A stretch of 64,000 nt of DNA from Xanthomonas sontii (GCF_040529055.1 NZ_CP132342.1:3408001-3472000); one strand, 5' to 3'; shown: positions 23,094 through 34,951, numbered from the stretch's first letter. Notes: a model not told the origin generated them from the sequence alone. Numbers and translations are program-made.

Positions 23094-23684
23094 ATGCCCA
23101 AGAAAGGCGTGGAACCGATCCGCCGCGAGCAGCTGATCCGTGCCACTTTCCAGACCATCGACGAGATCGGCATGGCCGATGCGACCGTCGCCACCATCGC
23201 CAGGAAGGCCGGGCTTTCCAGCGGCATCGTCGCCCACTACTTCGGCGACAAGGACGGCCTGCTCAATGCCGCGATGCGGCAGATCCTGCGCGATCTGCGC
23301 GCCGCGGTGTCGCGCTGCCGCGGCGCGTCCGAGGACACCCCGCGTGCGCAACTGCGCGCCATCGTCGATGGCAATTTCGACGACAGCCAGGTCAACGGCG
23401 CGGCCATGCGCGTCTGGCTGACCTTCTGGGCCGCGAGCATGCACCAGCCGGAACTGGCGCGGCTGCAGCGGGCCAACGATCAGCGCCTGTTCTCCAACCT
23501 GTGCCATCAGTTCAACCGGGCGCTGCCGCGGGCGCAGGCGCGCCAGTCCGCGCGCGGGCTGGCCGCGATGATCGACGGCCTGTGGTTGCGCGGCAGCCTG
23601 GTCGGCGCCGCCTTCGATACCGGCAAGGCGCAGCGCATCGCCTACGAATACATCGACTTCCAACTGCGGGCCGACACGCCCTGA
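23094..23684 (+). CDS. betI: Transcriptional repressor BetI (TetR family)
   Basis: A 196-residue TetR-family regulator, the usual BetI length. The N-terminal helix-turn-helix reads ATVATIARKAGLSSGIVAHYFGDKDGLL, and the opening MPKKGVEPIRREQLIRAT matches BetI. The open frame continues 24 codons upstream through the palindromic operator, so ATG 23094 is the sensible start. BetI represses betT and betIBA until choline is present. It is followed after 39 nt by betB. Confidence 0.95.
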   Translation: MPKKGVEPIRREQLIRATFQTIDEIGMADATVATIARKAGLSSGIVAHYFGDKDGLLNAAMRQILRDLRAAVSRCRGASEDTPRAQLRAIVDGNFDDSQVNGAAMRVWLTFWAASMHQPELARLQRANDQRLFSNLCHQFNRALPRAQARQSARGLAAMIDGLWLRGSLVGAAFDTGKAQRIAYEYIDFQLRADTP

Positions 23685-23723
23685 CGCGCGCCTGCCGCGC
23701 CCACCGCCTTTCCAGGAGCCCCC

Positions 23724-25196
23724 ATGACCGCCCTTCCCGTCCAACAGCTCTACATCCACGGTCGCCTGGTCGATGCCAGCAGCGGCAGGACCTTCCAGAC
23801 CGTCAATCCGGCCAACGGCCAGGTCCTGGCCGAGGTGCAGATCGCCAGCCAGGCCGACGTCGAGCGCGCCGTGCAGAGCGCGGCCGCAGGCCAGAAGGTC
23901 TGGGCCGCGATGACCGCGATGGAGCGCTCGCGCATCCTGCGCCGCGCCGTGGATCTGCTGCGCGCGCGCAACGACGCCCTGGCCCGGCTGGAAACCCTGG
24001 ACACCGGCAAGGCGCTGAGCGAGACCACCAGCGTGGACATCGTCACCGGCGCCGACGTCCTGGAGTACTACGCCGGCCTGGCCACCGCGATCGAAGGCAT
24101 CCAGTTGCCGCTGCGCGCATCGAGCTTCTTCTACACCCGCCGCGAGCCGCTGGGCGTGGTCGCCGGCATCGGTGCCTGGAACTATCCGATCCAGATCGCC
24201 CTGTGGAAATCGGCCCCGGCGCTGGCCGCGGGCAACGCGATGGTGTTCAAGCCGTCCGAAGTCACCCCGCTGAGCGTGCTGGAGCTGGCCAAGCTCTACA
24301 CCGAGGCCGGCGTGCCGGACGGCGTGTTCAACGTGGTGCAGGGCCCGGGCCGCGAGATCGGCAACTGGCTGACCGAGCATCCGGCGATCGAGAAGATCTC
24401 CTTCACCGGCGGCGTGGCCACCGGCAAGAAGGTGATGGCCGCCGCGGCCGCCTCCTCGCTGAAGGAAGTGACCATGGAACTGGGCGGCAAGTCGCCGTTG
24501 CTGATCTGCGACGACGCCGACCTGGACCGCGCCGCCGACATCGCGGTGATGGCCAACTTCTTCAGCTCCGGCCAGGTCTGCACCAACGGCACCCGCGTGT
24601 TCGTGCCGCGCCGCATGCTGGCCGCGTTCGAGGCGGCGCTGGTCGAGCGCGTGCAGCGCATCCGCATCGGCGACCCGATGGCGGCCGCCACCAACTTCGG
24701 CCCGCTGACCAGCTTTGCGCACATGGAGAATGTGCTGCGCTACATCGACAGCGGCAAGGCCGAAGGCGCGCGCCTGCTGATCGGCGGCGGTCGCGCCAGC
24801 GCAGGCGCGCTGGCCGACGGTGCCTACGTGCTGCCGACCGTGTTCTCCGACTGCCGCGACGACATGCGCATCGTCAGGGAAGAGATCTTCGGGCCGGTGA
24901 TGAGCCTGCTCGCCTACGACGACGAGGAAGAGGCGATCCGCCGCGCCAACGCCACCAGCTTCGGCCTGGCCGCCGGCGTGGTCAGCAAGGACATCAGCCG
25001 CGCCCACCGCATCATCCACCGCCTGGAAGCCGGCATCTGCTGGATCAACACCTGGGGCGAATCGCCGGCCGAAATGCCGGTCGGCGGCTACAAGGAATCG
25101 GGCGTCGGCCGCGAGAACGGCCTCTCGACCCTGGCCCACTACACCCGCGTCAAGTCGGTGCAGGTCGAACTGGGCGACTACGCCAGCGTGTTCTGA
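23724..25196 (+). CDS. betB: Betaine aldehyde dehydrogenase
   Basis: A 490-residue NAD(P)-dependent aldehyde dehydrogenase that oxidises betaine aldehyde to glycine betaine. Seen: the cofactor region [20 protein letters not shown], the general-base Glu in [11 protein letters not shown], and the catalytic Cys in [14 protein letters not shown]. Full length, with an AGGAG ribosome site before ATG 23724. It is the middle gene of betI-betB-betA and works in series with BetA to make an osmoprotectant from choline. Confidence 0.97.
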   Translation: MTALPVQQLYIHGRLVDASSGRTFQTVNPANGQVLAEVQIASQADVERAVQSAAAGQKVWAAMTAMERSRILRRAVDLLRARNDALARLETLDTGKALSETTSVDIVTGADVLEYYAGLATAIEGIQLPLRASSFFYTRREPLGVVAGIGAWNYPIQIALWKSAPALAAGNAMVFKPSEVTPLSVLELAKLYTEAGVPDGVFNVVQGPGREIGNWLTEHPAIEKISFTGGVATGKKVMAAAAASSLKEVTMELGGKSPLLICDDADLDRAADIAVMANFFSSGQVCTNGTRVFVPRRMLAAFEAALVERVQRIRIGDPMAAATNFGPLTSFAHMENVLRYIDSGKAEGARLLIGGGRASAGALADGAYVLPTVFSDCRDDMRIVREEIFGPVMSLLAYDDEEEAIRRANATSFGLAAGVVSKDISRAHRIIHRLEAGICWINTWGESPAEMPVGGYKESGVGRENGLSTLAHYTRVKSVQVELGDYASVF

Positions 25197-25286
25197 GCCG
25201 CGCCCCCATCGTCCGGCCGACGCGCCGATCCGACCTTCCGCCGGGACGCCTGCGCGCAGCGCGCCCCGGCCTGCTGGAGAACCGTC

Positions 25287-26969
25287 ATGAAGACTGCCCA
25301 AGCGTACGACTACATCATCATCGGCGCCGGCTCGGCCGGCAACGTGCTGGCCACGCGGCTGACCGAGGATGCCGATGTCAGCGTGCTGTTGCTGGAAGCC
25401 GGCGGCCCCGACTACCGCCTCGACTTCCGCACCCAGATGCCGGCCGCGCTGGCCTTCCCGCTGCAGGGCCGGCGCTACAACTGGGCGTACAAGACCGACC
25501 CGGAGCCGTTCATGAACCACCGCCGCATGGACTGCGGCCGCGGCAAGGGCCTGGGCGGCTCCTCGTTGATCAACGGCATGTGCTACATCCGCGGCAACGC
25601 GATGGACTACGACAACTGGGCCGGCATGCCGGGCCTGGAAGACTGGACCTACCTGGACTGCCTGCCCTATTTCCGCAAGGCCGAAACCCGCGACATCGGT
25701 GCCAACGACTACCACGGCGGCGACGGTCCGCTGCGCGTGACCACGCCCAAGTCCGGCAACAACCCCCTGTTCGCGGCGATGATCGAAGCCGGCGTGCAGG
25801 CCGGCTACCCGCGCACCGACGACCTCAACGGCTACCAGCAGGAAGGCTTCGGCCCGATGGACCGCACGGTGACGCCGCACGGGCGCCGCTCCAGCACCGC
25901 ACGCGGCTACCTGGATCTGGCCAGATCGCGGCCGAACCTGACCATCGTCACCCACGCGCTGACCGACCGCATCCTGTTCTCCGGCAAACGCGCCATCGGC
26001 GTGCAGTGGCTGCGCAACGACGTGCTGCAGCGCGCCACCGCCCGCCGCGAAGTGCTGCTGTGCGGCGGCGCCATCGCCTCGCCGCAGATCCTGCAGCGCT
26101 CCGGCGTCGGCCCGGCCGACCTGTTGCGCGGGCTGGACATCGAGCTGGTCCACCACCTGCCCGGCGTCGGCGCCAACCTGCAGGATCACCTGGAAATGTA
26201 CCTGCAGTACGAATGCAGGCAGCCGGTGTCGCTGGCACCGGCGCTGAAGCTGTACAACCAGCCGGCGATCGGTGCGCAATGGCTGTTCCTGGGCACCGGC
26301 ATCGGCGCCAGCAATCAGTTCGAGGCCGGCGGCTTCATCCGCAGCCACGAGGACTTCGCCTGGCCGAACCTGCAGTACCACTTCCTGCCGGTGGCGATCA
26401 ATTACAACGGCTCCAACCCGATCAAGACGCACAGCTTCCAGATGCACGTGGGGTCGATGCGCTCGCCCAGCCGCGGCCGCATCCACATCGTCTCCAAGGA
26501 CCCGCGTCAGCATCCGAGCATCCTGTTCAACTACATGTCGCACGAACAGGACTGGCGCGAGTTCCGCGCCGCGGTGCGGATCACCCGCGAGATCTTCGCG
26601 CAGCCGGCGCTGGCGGCGTACAGCGGCCGCGAGATCTCGCCGGGGAGCGAACTGCGCAGCGACGCGCAGATCGACGCGTTCGTGCGCGAACACGCAGAGA
26701 CCGCCTACCACCCGTCGTGCTCGAACAAGATGGGCCACGCCGACGATCCGATGGCGGTGGTGGACGGCCAGGGACGCGTGCACGGCCTCGAAGGCCTGCG
26801 CATCGTCGATGCCTCGATCATGCCGCAGGTGGTGACCGGCAATCTCAACGCGCCGACGATCATGATCGCCGAGAAGCTGGCCGACCGCATCCGCGGCCGC
26901 CAGGCGCTGCCACGCAGCACCGCGCCGTACTACGTCGCCGATGGCGCACCGGTGCGCCGCACGCGCTGA
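25287..26969 (+). CDS. betA: Choline dehydrogenase
   Basis: A 560-residue GMC-family flavoprotein, membrane-associated, converting choline to betaine aldehyde. Seen: the FAD-binding motif [17 protein letters not shown] at the N terminus, the GMC signature [18 protein letters not shown], a second signature around [16 protein letters not shown], and the C-terminal active-site region [14 protein letters not shown] and [18 protein letters not shown]. It follows betB by 90 nt and completes the choline-to-betaine pathway encoded here. Confidence 0.97.
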   Translation: MKTAQAYDYIIIGAGSAGNVLATRLTEDADVSVLLLEAGGPDYRLDFRTQMPAALAFPLQGRRYNWAYKTDPEPFMNHRRMDCGRGKGLGGSSLINGMCYIRGNAMDYDNWAGMPGLEDWTYLDCLPYFRKAETRDIGANDYHGGDGPLRVTTPKSGNNPLFAAMIEAGVQAGYPRTDDLNGYQQEGFGPMDRTVTPHGRRSSTARGYLDLARSRPNLTIVTHALTDRILFSGKRAIGVQWLRNDVLQRATARREVLLCGGAIASPQILQRSGVGPADLLRGLDIELVHHLPGVGANLQDHLEMYLQYECRQPVSLAPALKLYNQPAIGAQWLFLGTGIGASNQFEAGGFIRSHEDFAWPNLQYHFLPVAINYNGSNPIKTHSFQMHVGSMRSPSRGRIHIVSKDPRQHPSILFNYMSHEQDWREFRAAVRITREIFAQPALAAYSGREISPGSELRSDAQIDAFVREHAETAYHPSCSNKMGHADDPMAVVDGQGRVHGLEGLRIVDASIMPQVVTGNLNAPTIMIAEKLADRIRGRQALPRSTAPYYVADGAPVRRTR

Positions 26970-27199
26970 GCCGGACCTAACCCGCGGTGGCGCTGCCGCC
27001 GGGCTGCGCGTGGCAGCATTGCTCGGGCCGGCACCGCCCACGCGCGCGCGCCAGTGGTGGCCGCGCGCCGCCGACGCGGCGCCGCAGCCTGCGGCCCTGC
27101 CCTGTTCGCCTTTGCCCTACGGAACGGTATGCTGCTGTCGTCGGTTCTGATGGATACTGTCCGCGCCGCACACATCACTACGTTTCCTGGAGGGGGAAT

Positions 27200-28885
27200 A
27201 TGAGTCTGGATCGTCCGTGGTTGCAGAGTTATCCGGCCGGCGTTGGCGCCGACATCAACGTCGACGAGTACCGCTCCGTCGCCGCGGTGTTCGAAAGCTC
27301 CGTGGCCAAGTTCGGAGACCGCCCCGCCTACTGCAACTTCGGCAAGACCCTGACCTACCGCGAGGCCGGCGAACTGGCCCGGCAATTCGCCGGCTACCTG
27401 CTGGGCGAACTGCAGCTCAAGAAAGGCGACCGCGTCGCCCTGATGATGCCCAACTGCCTGCAGTACCCCATCGCCACCTTCGGCGTGCTGCTGGCCGGCA
27501 TGACCGTGGTCAACGTCAATCCGCTGTACACCCCGCGCGAACTGCGCCACCAGCTGATCGACTCCGGCGCCAGCGCCCTGGTGGTGATCGACAACTTCGG
27601 TACCACCGTGCAGGAAGTGCTCGCCGATACCCCCGTCAAACAGGTCATCACCACCGGCCTGGGCGACATGCTGGGCTTCCCCAAGGGCCCGCTGGTCAAC
27701 TTCGTGCTGAAGTACGTCAAGAAGCTGGTGCCGGACTACGACATCCCCAACGCGATCCGCTTCCGCGACGCGCTGACCCTGGGCCGCCTGCACACGCTGC
27801 CTCAGATCGACATCGAACCGGACGACATCGCTTTCCTGCAGTACACCGGCGGCACCACCGGCGTGGCCAAGGGCGCCATGCTGACCCACCGCAACCTGGT
27901 CGCCAACATGCTGCAGGCCGGCGCCTGGATCTCGGCGACCGGCAAGCTGGAGGAAGGCAAGGAAGTCATCATCACCGCGCTGCCGCTGTACCACATCTTC
28001 GCGCTGACCGCGAACGGGCTGGTCTTCATGAAGCTCGGCGGGCTCAACCACCTGATCAGCAATCCGCGCGACATGCCGGGCTTCGTCAAGGAGCTGCAGA
28101 AGACCCGCTTCACCGCCTTCACCGGCGTCAACACCCTGTTCAACGGCCTGCTCAACACTCCCGGTTTCGACAAGGTGGATTTCTCCTCGCTGAAGTTTAC
28201 CCTCGGCGGCGGCATGGCGGTGCAACGCGCGGTGGCCGAGCGCTGGAAGCAGGTCACCGGGGTCACCCTGGTCGAAGCCTACGGCCTTACCGAGACCTCG
28301 CCGGCGGCCTGCATCAACCCGCTGACCCTGACCGAATACAACGGCGCGATCGGCCTGCCGATCCCGTCCACCGACGCCTGCGTCAAGGACGACCAGGGCC
28401 AGGTCCTCGCCCATGGCGAGGTCGGCGAGCTGTGCATCCGCGGGCCGCAAGTGATGAAGGGCTACTGGCGCCGGCCGGAGGAAACCGCCAGCGCCATCGA
28501 TGCCGACGGCTGGCTGCACACCGGCGACATGGCGCGGATGGATCCGCAGGGCTTCTTCTACATCGTGGATCGCAAGAAGGACATGATCCTGGTGTCCGGC
28601 TTCAACGTGTATCCGAACGAGGTCGAGGACGTCATCGCGATGATGCCCGGCGTGCTGGAAGTGGCCGCGGTCGGTGTGCCGGACGAAAAATCCGGCGAAG
28701 CGGTCAAGGTGGTCATTGTGAAGAAGGACCCCAACCTGACCGCCGACGAGGTGAAGGCGCACGCCCGCGCCAACCTCACCGGCTACAAGCATCCGCGCAT
28801 CGTCGAGTTCCGCAAGGAGCTGCCCAAGACCAACGTCGGCAAGATCCTGCGGCGCGAACTGCGCGACGCGCCACCGCCGCAATAA
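27200..28885 (+). CDS. rpfB: Long-chain fatty acyl-CoA ligase RpfB (FadD type)
   Basis: A 561-residue AMP-forming acyl-CoA synthetase. Seen: the ATP/AMP motif [20 protein letters not shown] and the fatty-acyl-CoA signature [18 protein letters not shown], then [20 protein letters not shown]. In Xanthomonas RpfB activates fatty acids and contributes to turnover of the DSF quorum signal. ATG 27200 is chosen because of the strong GGAGGGGG site just ahead; the open frame upstream is low-information. It lies 149 nt before rpfF on the same strand, the conserved rpfB-rpfF order. Confidence 0.95.
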   Translation: MSLDRPWLQSYPAGVGADINVDEYRSVAAVFESSVAKFGDRPAYCNFGKTLTYREAGELARQFAGYLLGELQLKKGDRVALMMPNCLQYPIATFGVLLAGMTVVNVNPLYTPRELRHQLIDSGASALVVIDNFGTTVQEVLADTPVKQVITTGLGDMLGFPKGPLVNFVLKYVKKLVPDYDIPNAIRFRDALTLGRLHTLPQIDIEPDDIAFLQYTGGTTGVAKGAMLTHRNLVANMLQAGAWISATGKLEEGKEVIITALPLYHIFALTANGLVFMKLGGLNHLISNPRDMPGFVKELQKTRFTAFTGVNTLFNGLLNTPGFDKVDFSSLKFTLGGGMAVQRAVAERWKQVTGVTLVEAYGLTETSPAACINPLTLTEYNGAIGLPIPSTDACVKDDQGQVLAHGEVGELCIRGPQVMKGYWRRPEETASAIDADGWLHTGDMARMDPQGFFYIVDRKKDMILVSGFNVYPNEVEDVIAMMPGVLEVAAVGVPDEKSGEAVKVVIVKKDPNLTADEVKAHARANLTGYKHPRIVEFRKELPKTNVGKILRRELRDAPPPQ

Positions 28886-29034
28886 GCAGGTCCGACGGGC
28901 GCCCGCGCGGCGCCCGTGCAGGCGCTGGCGGGGCGAGTTCCGGCCGCGGCACCCGGGTGTAGCATCCGCCGGGTGGAAACGCACTCGCCCGCTGCGCCAC
29001 GCCATCTCCGCGGGCGTCTTTCCGAGAGCCCGCC

Positions 29035-29904
29035 ATGAGCACGATCGACACGCTGCCCCGTACCCGCGCCTACTCCAGCATCCGCATCGATGCGGACGGC
29101 GACGACGATAGCCATTGGCTGTACATGCATGCGAATCCGCAACTCGGAACGCGTCCCTGCTTCCATAGCCAGATGCTCGATGACGTCCTGGCAGCGCTGG
29201 AGATCATGACGACGCGATCGCAGGCGCCCAGGAAGAGCGCGCTGCAACATTTGGTCATCGCCTCGGACGCCAATGTCTTCAACCTCGGCGGCGATCTCGC
29301 GCTTTTTTCCGACCTCATCCGCCGCAAGGACCGTGCGCAACTGCTCGACTACGCCTATCGCTGCGTCAGCGGCGTCCACCAACTGCATCGCGGCCTGTCG
29401 GGCGATGTGCGCACCATCGCCCTGCTGCAGGGCGATACGCTGGGCGGGGGGCTTGAGATGGCGTTGGCCTGCCACACCATCGTTGCGGAGGAAGGCGTCA
29501 CCATGGGCTTGCCCGAGGCGATTTTCGGGCTGATTCCCGGCATGGGCGCTTATTCGTTCCTGTGCAAGCGGGTCGCTCCGCATGTCGCCGAACGGATCAT
29601 TCTGAGCGCCGACCTCTACAGCAGCGAGCAGATGCATGCGATGGGCATCGTCGATGTGCTGGTCCCGCGGAATCAGGGCATCGACCGCGTGAAGCAACTC
29701 ATCCACGACCAGCGCCGCAACCCGCAGTCGTACCTGGCGATGAACGCCGTGCGCAATCTGGCGCAACCCGTGACGCTGCAGGAACTGCAGGCGATCACCG
29801 ACATCTGGGTCGACTCCGCGTTGGCGTTGGACGAGAAATCGCTGCGCACGATGGATCGGCTGGTACGCGCGCAGACCCGGCGTGCGCGGGACGTCGCAGC
29901 CTAG
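29035..29904 (+). CDS. rpfF: DSF synthase RpfF
   Basis: A 289-residue crotonase-fold enzyme that makes the diffusible signal factor (cis-11-methyl-2-dodecenoic acid) by dehydrating and hydrolysing 3-hydroxyacyl-ACP. Seen: the oxyanion-hole region NLGGDLALF and the catalytic pair Glu141 (GGGLEMALACHT) and Glu161 (GLPEAIFGLIPGMGAYSFL), at the same numbers reported for X. campestris RpfF. It is convergent with rpfC. In the family, the RpfC receiver domain binds RpfF and limits DSF output. Third-position base use looks less GC-extreme than in flanking genes. Confidence 0.97.
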   Translation: MSTIDTLPRTRAYSSIRIDADGDDDSHWLYMHANPQLGTRPCFHSQMLDDVLAALEIMTTRSQAPRKSALQHLVIASDANVFNLGGDLALFSDLIRRKDRAQLLDYAYRCVSGVHQLHRGLSGDVRTIALLQGDTLGGGLEMALACHTIVAEEGVTMGLPEAIFGLIPGMGAYSFLCKRVAPHVAERIILSADLYSSEQMHAMGIVDVLVPRNQGIDRVKQLIHDQRRNPQSYLAMNAVRNLAQPVTLQELQAITDIWVDSALALDEKSLRTMDRLVRAQTRRARDVAA

Positions 29905-29970
29905 GGGAAGACGTCAGCGGTCTGCGATCAGTGGTCGGCCCGGTGCCATGCCCGGGCCCTACTGCGGGCG

Positions 29971-32148
29971 TCAGCGCAGCTCGTTCTCTTCGGAACTGGC
30001 GCTGCGGCGCGCGCGCGCCTCGAGTACTTCCCTGCCCTCGGTCAGACTGGCATTGAGTGCCATCAATCGGGAGCGCCATTCGCTGCGCATCTGCCATTCC
30101 GCCATCTGCATCAGTTCGCCACCGAGGCTGGCCAACCGGATCAGGCCCAGATTGCTCGCCACGCCCTTGATCGCGTGGGCATGTTCGCGCAGGCGTTCCC
30201 AATGCTCCGCGTCGCCTGCGATCTGCATGCCGCCCAGACAGCCTTCGGCGTCGTTGAGGCACTGCGAAATGAACTCGCGCTCGAATCCCTCGCCCATGCC
30301 CAGCCCGGCCAGTTCGTCGAGCACAGAGGAATCCAGCACCCCTTCGGCGGTGGCACTCAACTGCCTGACCTGAGCCTCGCCCGAGCCGCGCAGACGTCCT
30401 TCCACCGCGATGTCGGCCAGGGTATCCAGCAAACGGCTGGCCACCACCGGCTTGGCCAGGAACGTGTGCGCACCGGCCTGCTCGCAACGCTGGATCGCAT
30501 CGGGCGTGACGTCCGCACTGAGCACCACCACAGGCGTCCGCGGGCCGCCAGCCTGCATGATCCGCAACTGCTTCAGCATGTCCAATCCGCTCATGCCCGG
30601 CATGTGCAGATCGACGATGACCCCGTCGAACTCGCTCTCCGCCAAGGCGTCCAGCACCGATTCGGCCCCTTCGACGCAGATCGGACGGTGACCGGCCTTC
30701 TGCAGCAGGCGCTGCAGCACCATGCGATTGGCGGCATGATCGTCGGCCACCAGAATGCGCATGCTGCGGATGCGTGCACGGTGGCGCAGGAAGGGATCGG
30801 AAAAGGCGATGACGTTCCCGGGCTGACCGTTTTCCTCGGGATGTTCGGCGGCAGCCGCTTCCGTTTCCGGCGCTTCCTCGACGCTGCTCGCGGCGATCTC
30901 GAAAGGCAGATCGAACCAGAACCGGCTGCCGCGCGGCAGGTTCTCCTGATAACCGATACTGCCGCCCATCGATTCCACCAGGCCTTTGGCGATCGTGGTC
31001 CCTAGCCCGGTGCCCTCGTAGCGCCGGGCCAGCCCCACATCCGCCTGCTCGAACGCATCGAACAACCGCGATCGCATCGATTCCGGCACCCCGATACCGG
31101 TATCGACAATATCGAAACTCAGCCACGTCCGCTCCGCGTCGCTGCGCAGCAGCTTGACCCGCACGTCGACGCGACCGGAATCGGTGAACTTGATCGCGTT
31201 CCCGGCCAGATTCAGCAGCACCTGGCGCAGGTGACCCGCATCGCCCAGCAGATGGTTCGGTACTTCGGCAGCGATGTCGACGAAATAGCCGATCGCCTTG
31301 GCCCGCGCCTGCGGCTGCAGGATCAGCCCGATCTGCTCCACGGTCTCGCGCAGCGAGAAGGCGCTCTTGTCGACGCGGACCTTTCCGGCCTCGATGGCGG
31401 AGATATCCAGCACCTCTTCGACCAGCGAGAGCAGGCTCTTGGCAGAGGCCTGGATGGTGCTGACGCACTCGCGCTGCTCGGCATCGAGCCTGGTTGTCGA
31501 CAGCACCTCGGTCATGCCCGAGAGGCCATTGAGCGGCGTGCGGAACTCATGGCTCATGTTGGCCAGAAAGCGGCTCTTCGCCTCGTTGGCGCGCTGCGCT
31601 TCCTTGGTCGCCTGGGTCAACTGCCGCAGCAGCCCCGACAGATAGAGCGGCACCGCCAGCAGGCCTACGACCAGACCGATCCCCAGCCCAAGGTTGTTGC
31701 GCCAGTAGGGTGTCACCAGCACGGTGGTACCGAAGCTGGTCACCCCCATGGCCACCGCCAGATACAGATATCGGTTGCCGTAGCGCAAACCGTTGCCGAC
31801 CGTCACCCACAGCACCACGACGTACATCCAGGCCAGCGGCTCGCCCATGCCGATCATGGCAGCGGCGATCAGGCCGTAGTCGGCGATCATGCCGATGATC
31901 CGTCGCGTGTCGCAACGCTCCGGCCGCCACAGCAGCCAGGCCAGCACGCCCAGCGACAGCACCAGACCGGACGACACCACGGCGACCACGTTCAGGTACT
32001 CGCGCATCGGCAAGGTCGCGCGCGGGCCCGGCAGCAGCACGTAGCTCAGGATGATGGAGATCAGGACGATCCGCACCAGGGCCTGCGCATGCTCGGTATC
32101 CTTGCGCTCCGCGAACCGTTGTTGCACCCACGTGATCGCCGAGGTCAT
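29971..32148 (-). CDS. rpfC: DSF sensor hybrid histidine kinase RpfC
   Basis: A 725-residue membrane kinase. About five transmembrane segments occupy residues 22-175, followed by the HisKA domain with [12 protein letters not shown] (His200), the ATPase domain ([30 protein letters not shown]), a receiver with phospho-acceptor Asp513 ([10 protein letters not shown]) and an HPt domain with His658 ([13 protein letters not shown]). DSF binding drives a phosphorelay to RpfG. It starts 1 nt after the rpfG stop on the same strand. The residue layout matches X. campestris RpfC closely. Confidence 0.97.
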   Translation of the reverse strand: MTSAITWVQQRFAERKDTEHAQALVRIVLISIILSYVLLPGPRATLPMREYLNVVAVVSSGLVLSLGVLAWLLWRPERCDTRRIIGMIADYGLIAAAMIGMGEPLAWMYVVVLWVTVGNGLRYGNRYLYLAVAMGVTSFGTTVLVTPYWRNNLGLGIGLVVGLLAVPLYLSGLLRQLTQATKEAQRANEAKSRFLANMSHEFRTPLNGLSGMTEVLSTTRLDAEQRECVSTIQASAKSLLSLVEEVLDISAIEAGKVRVDKSAFSLRETVEQIGLILQPQARAKAIGYFVDIAAEVPNHLLGDAGHLRQVLLNLAGNAIKFTDSGRVDVRVKLLRSDAERTWLSFDIVDTGIGVPESMRSRLFDAFEQADVGLARRYEGTGLGTTIAKGLVESMGGSIGYQENLPRGSRFWFDLPFEIAASSVEEAPETEAAAAEHPEENGQPGNVIAFSDPFLRHRARIRSMRILVADDHAANRMVLQRLLQKAGHRPICVEGAESVLDALAESEFDGVIVDLHMPGMSGLDMLKQLRIMQAGGPRTPVVVLSADVTPDAIQRCEQAGAHTFLAKPVVASRLLDTLADIAVEGRLRGSGEAQVRQLSATAEGVLDSSVLDELAGLGMGEGFEREFISQCLNDAEGCLGGMQIAGDAEHWERLREHAHAIKGVASNLGLIRLASLGGELMQMAEWQMRSEWRSRLMALNASLTEGREVLEARARRSASSEENELR

Positions 32149-32149
32149 G

Positions 32150-33286
32150 TCAGACTCCTGGTCGCGCCGAGGCGGTGGAGAATTTCTCGCAGATCACCTG
32201 CAACTGCTCGCGGCCGCGGAACAGCGCGTCCACGCAGCGCGGGTCGAACAGGCGGCCGCGCTGGGCGTAGAGATAGGCCAGCGTCGCATCCATGGTCCAG
32301 GCTTCCTTGTAGGGGCGCGGCGAGATCAGCGCGTCGAACACGTCGGCGACCGCCACGATCCGCGCTTCCAGCGGAATCGCCTCGCCGACCAGGCCGTCCG
32401 GGTAGCCGCTGCCGTCGTAGCGCTCATGGTGGCGCAGGGCGATCAGCGCGCCGACCTGGATGAAACGGTTCTGGCTGCCGCTGAGCAGTTCGTAGCCGAT
32501 GCGCGGGTGCATGCGCATCACCGCCATCTCGTCCTCGTTGAGCTTGCCCGGCTTGAGCAGCACCGCGTCGGGAATGGCGATCTTGCCCATGTCGTGCAGG
32601 CTCGCGGCCATCTCGATGACCCTCACCTCGTCCTCGGACAGGCCCAGTTGCTCGGCGATCAGCCCGGCCACGTGCGCCATGCGTTCCAGGTAGGCGCTGG
32701 TACCGACGTCGCGGTACTCGATGGCCCGCGCCAGCCGCGACAGGGTCTCGCGCTCGCGTTCCTCGACCTCGCGCATGCTGGCCAGCAGGCGCTGCTCCAG
32801 CGACATCGCGCGCTGCTTGATGTTCTCGCTCTGCAGCCGCAGCTGCAGCAGGTTGTGGCAACGCGCGCGCAGCTCGCGCGGGCGGATCGGCTTGACCAGG
32901 AAGTCGATCACCCCCGCTTCCAGCGCCGCCTGGCGGATCGGCTCGTCGCCGACCACGGTGATCAGGATGATCGGGATGTCGCGGTGCTTGGGCAGCCGGC
33001 GCAGGCGCCGCGCGAACTCCAGCCCGTCCATGCCCGGCATGCGGTAGTCGAGCAGCAACAGGTCGACCTTGCCGGCCTCGCACCAGGCCAGCGCGGCCTG
33101 CGAGTCGCCGAAGTCGCGCACGGTCAGTTCCGGGGCGATGTCCTCGATGACATGCCGCAGCATCGTGCGCGCGGAGGTCTGATCGTCGACGATGACGATG
33201 TTCAAACGATTGTCGCTTCCGTCCGCCCAGTGGAGACGGTCCCCGTTCGAGGACGCGCCGGAGAGGCTCATGCTGGCATCATGCAT
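32150..33286 (-). CDS. rpfG: Two-component regulator RpfG, HD-GYP c-di-GMP phosphodiesterase
   Basis: A 378-residue response regulator: a receiver with phospho-acceptor Asp80 (LLLLDYRMPGMDGLEF), then an HD-GYP domain with SLHDMGKIAIPDAVLLKPG and HHERYDGSGYPDGLVG. When phosphorylated by RpfC it degrades c-di-GMP, switching on virulence factors and dispersing biofilm. Start 33286 is chosen over an upstream frame extension because a GGAGG site sits 7 nt ahead and the resulting length equals the X. campestris protein. rpfC follows directly, so kinase and regulator are co-transcribed. Confidence 0.97.
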   Translation of the reverse strand: MHDASMSLSGASSNGDRLHWADGSDNRLNIVIVDDQTSARTMLRHVIEDIAPELTVRDFGDSQAALAWCEAGKVDLLLLDYRMPGMDGLEFARRLRRLPKHRDIPIILITVVGDEPIRQAALEAGVIDFLVKPIRPRELRARCHNLLQLRLQSENIKQRAMSLEQRLLASMREVEERERETLSRLARAIEYRDVGTSAYLERMAHVAGLIAEQLGLSEDEVRVIEMAASLHDMGKIAIPDAVLLKPGKLNEDEMAVMRMHPRIGYELLSGSQNRFIQVGALIALRHHERYDGSGYPDGLVGEAIPLEARIVAVADVFDALISPRPYKEAWTMDATLAYLYAQRGRLFDPRCVDALFRGREQLQVICEKFSTASARPGV

Positions 33287-33433
33287 CTGCAATCCTCCGC
33301 CCGTCGCATCTGCGCGGGCTGCTGAGACGACAACGGGAACGCGCCGACGCTGACTCACCCCGGCCCGTCCACCTCACTTCCTTTTGCGTGCAACGCCTGG
33401 TGCAAGAACCGCGCCACCTCGTCCGCGGCTAGG

Positions 33434-34951
33434 TTAAGCCTCCGGACGCATGTACGGAAACAGCAGTACGTCACGGATCGAGCTGCTGCCGGTGAGCAAC
33501 ATTACCAGTCGGTCGATGCCGATGCCCAGGCCGCCGGTCGGCGGCAGCCCGACTTCCAGCGCCCGGATGTAGTCGGCGTCGAAGTGCATGGCCTCGTCGT
33601 CCCCCCCGTCCTTCGCCGCCACCTGTGCCTGGAACCGCGCCGCCTGGTCCTCCGGGTCGTTGAGCTCGGAGAAGCCGTTGGCGATTTCCTTGCCGTTGAT
33701 GAACAGCTCGAAGCGGTCGGTGTAGCCCGGCTCGGTGTCGCTGGAGCGGGCCAGCGGCGACACCTCGACCGGGTGGTCGGTGATGAAGGTCGGCTGGATC
33801 AGGGTGTGCTCGACCGTGGCCTCGAAGATCTCCAGCAGCAGCTTGCCCCAGCCGTAGGACGGCTTGGTGCGGATCTTCAGCCGCTCGCAGTGGCGCAGCA
33901 GGGCCTCGCGGTCGGTGCAGTCGGCGGCGCTGATCTCCGGGTTGTGGTGGCGCACCGCCTCGTCCATGCGCCAGCGGCGGAACGCCGGCGCCAGGTCGAT
34001 GTCGGCGCCGTCCCAGTGGACCTGGGTGGTGCCCAGCACCTCGCGGGCGACGTCGCGGATGACGTTCTCGGTCAGGTCCATCACCTCGTGGTACGTGGCG
34101 TAGGCCTCGTACAGCTCCATCATGGTGAATTCCGGATTGTGCCGGGTGCTGACGCCTTCGTTGCGGAAATTGCGGTTGATTTCGTAGACCCGTTCCAGGC
34201 CGCCGACCACCAGGCGCTTCAGGTACAGCTCCGGGGCCACCCGCAGGTACAGGTCCAGGTCCAGGGCGTTGTGGTGGGTGGTGAACGGCTTGGCCGTGGC
34301 GCCGCCGGGGATGTAATGCATCATCGGCGTCTCCACTTCCAGGAAGCGGCGCGCGTCCAGCCAGGCGCGCATGGCGCGGATGATCTTGGAGCGCTTGACG
34401 AACACCTCGCGCGCCTCCGGCGACACGATCAGGTCGACGTAGCGCTGGCGGTAGCGCTGCTCCACGTCGGACAGGCCATGCCACTTGTCCGGCAGCGGCC
34501 GCAGCGCCTTGGTCAGCAGCCGCAGCCCGGTGGCCTTGATCGACAGCTCGCCGGTCTTGGTGCGGGTCAGCCCGCCTTCCACGCCGATGATGTCGCCGAT
34601 GTCCCAGCCCTTGAAGGCGTCGTAGGCCTCGCCCAGGGCGTTGGCCTGCAGGAACAGCTGGATGCGCCCGGACTCGTCCTGCAGTTGCACGAAGCTGGCC
34701 TTGCCCATCACCCGCTTGGCCAGCAGGCGCCCGGCCAGGCGCAGGCTGCGGCCCTGGGCCTCCAGCGCCTCGGCGGTCCAGCGCTCGGTGTCGGCGAACT
34801 CGGCCTGCAGATCGCCGGCGAAGTCGCTGCGGCGGAAATCGTTCGGATAGGCCACGCCCTGCGCGCGCAGCGCGGCGAGTTTGGCGCGCCGTTCGGCGAT
34901 GAGGCTGTTCTCGTCGACGGGAAGGGACGGCGCGGGGGTCTGCTCGGTCAT
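33434..34951 (-). CDS. lysS: Lysyl-tRNA synthetase, class II
   Basis: A 505-residue class II aminoacyl-tRNA synthetase charging tRNA-Lys. Seen: the N-terminal OB-fold anticodon domain ([20 protein letters not shown]), motif 2 ([20 protein letters not shown]) and motif 3 ([26 protein letters not shown]). ATG 34951 is the start; upstream frame is shadow of the intergenic sequence. It lies 94 nt downstream of prfB, an order also seen in E. coli, and upstream of rpfG as in the known rpf cluster. Confidence 0.97.
   Translation of the reverse strand: MTEQTPAPSLPVDENSLIAERRAKLAALRAQGVAYPNDFRRSDFAGDLQAEFADTERWTAEALEAQGRSLRLAGRLLAKRVMGKASFVQLQDESGRIQLFLQANALGEAYDAFKGWDIGDIIGVEGGLTRTKTGELSIKATGLRLLTKALRPLPDKWHGLSDVEQRYRQRYVDLIVSPEAREVFVKRSKIIRAMRAWLDARRFLEVETPMMHYIPGGATAKPFTTHHNALDLDLYLRVAPELYLKRLVVGGLERVYEINRNFRNEGVSTRHNPEFTMMELYEAYATYHEVMDLTENVIRDVAREVLGTTQVHWDGADIDLAPAFRRWRMDEAVRHHNPEISAADCTDREALLRHCERLKIRTKPSYGWGKLLLEIFEATVEHTLIQPTFITDHPVEVSPLARSSDTEPGYTDRFELFINGKEIANGFSELNDPEDQAARFQAQVAAKDGGDDEAMHFDADYIRALEVGLPPTGGLGIGIDRLVMLLTGSSSIRDVLLFPYMRPEA

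Noticed and set aside
23034..27041. Minus-strand open frame of 1335 codons opposite betI-betB-betA
   Set aside because: Antisense to three well-supported genes; its composition is a GC-frame artefact and no motif is present.
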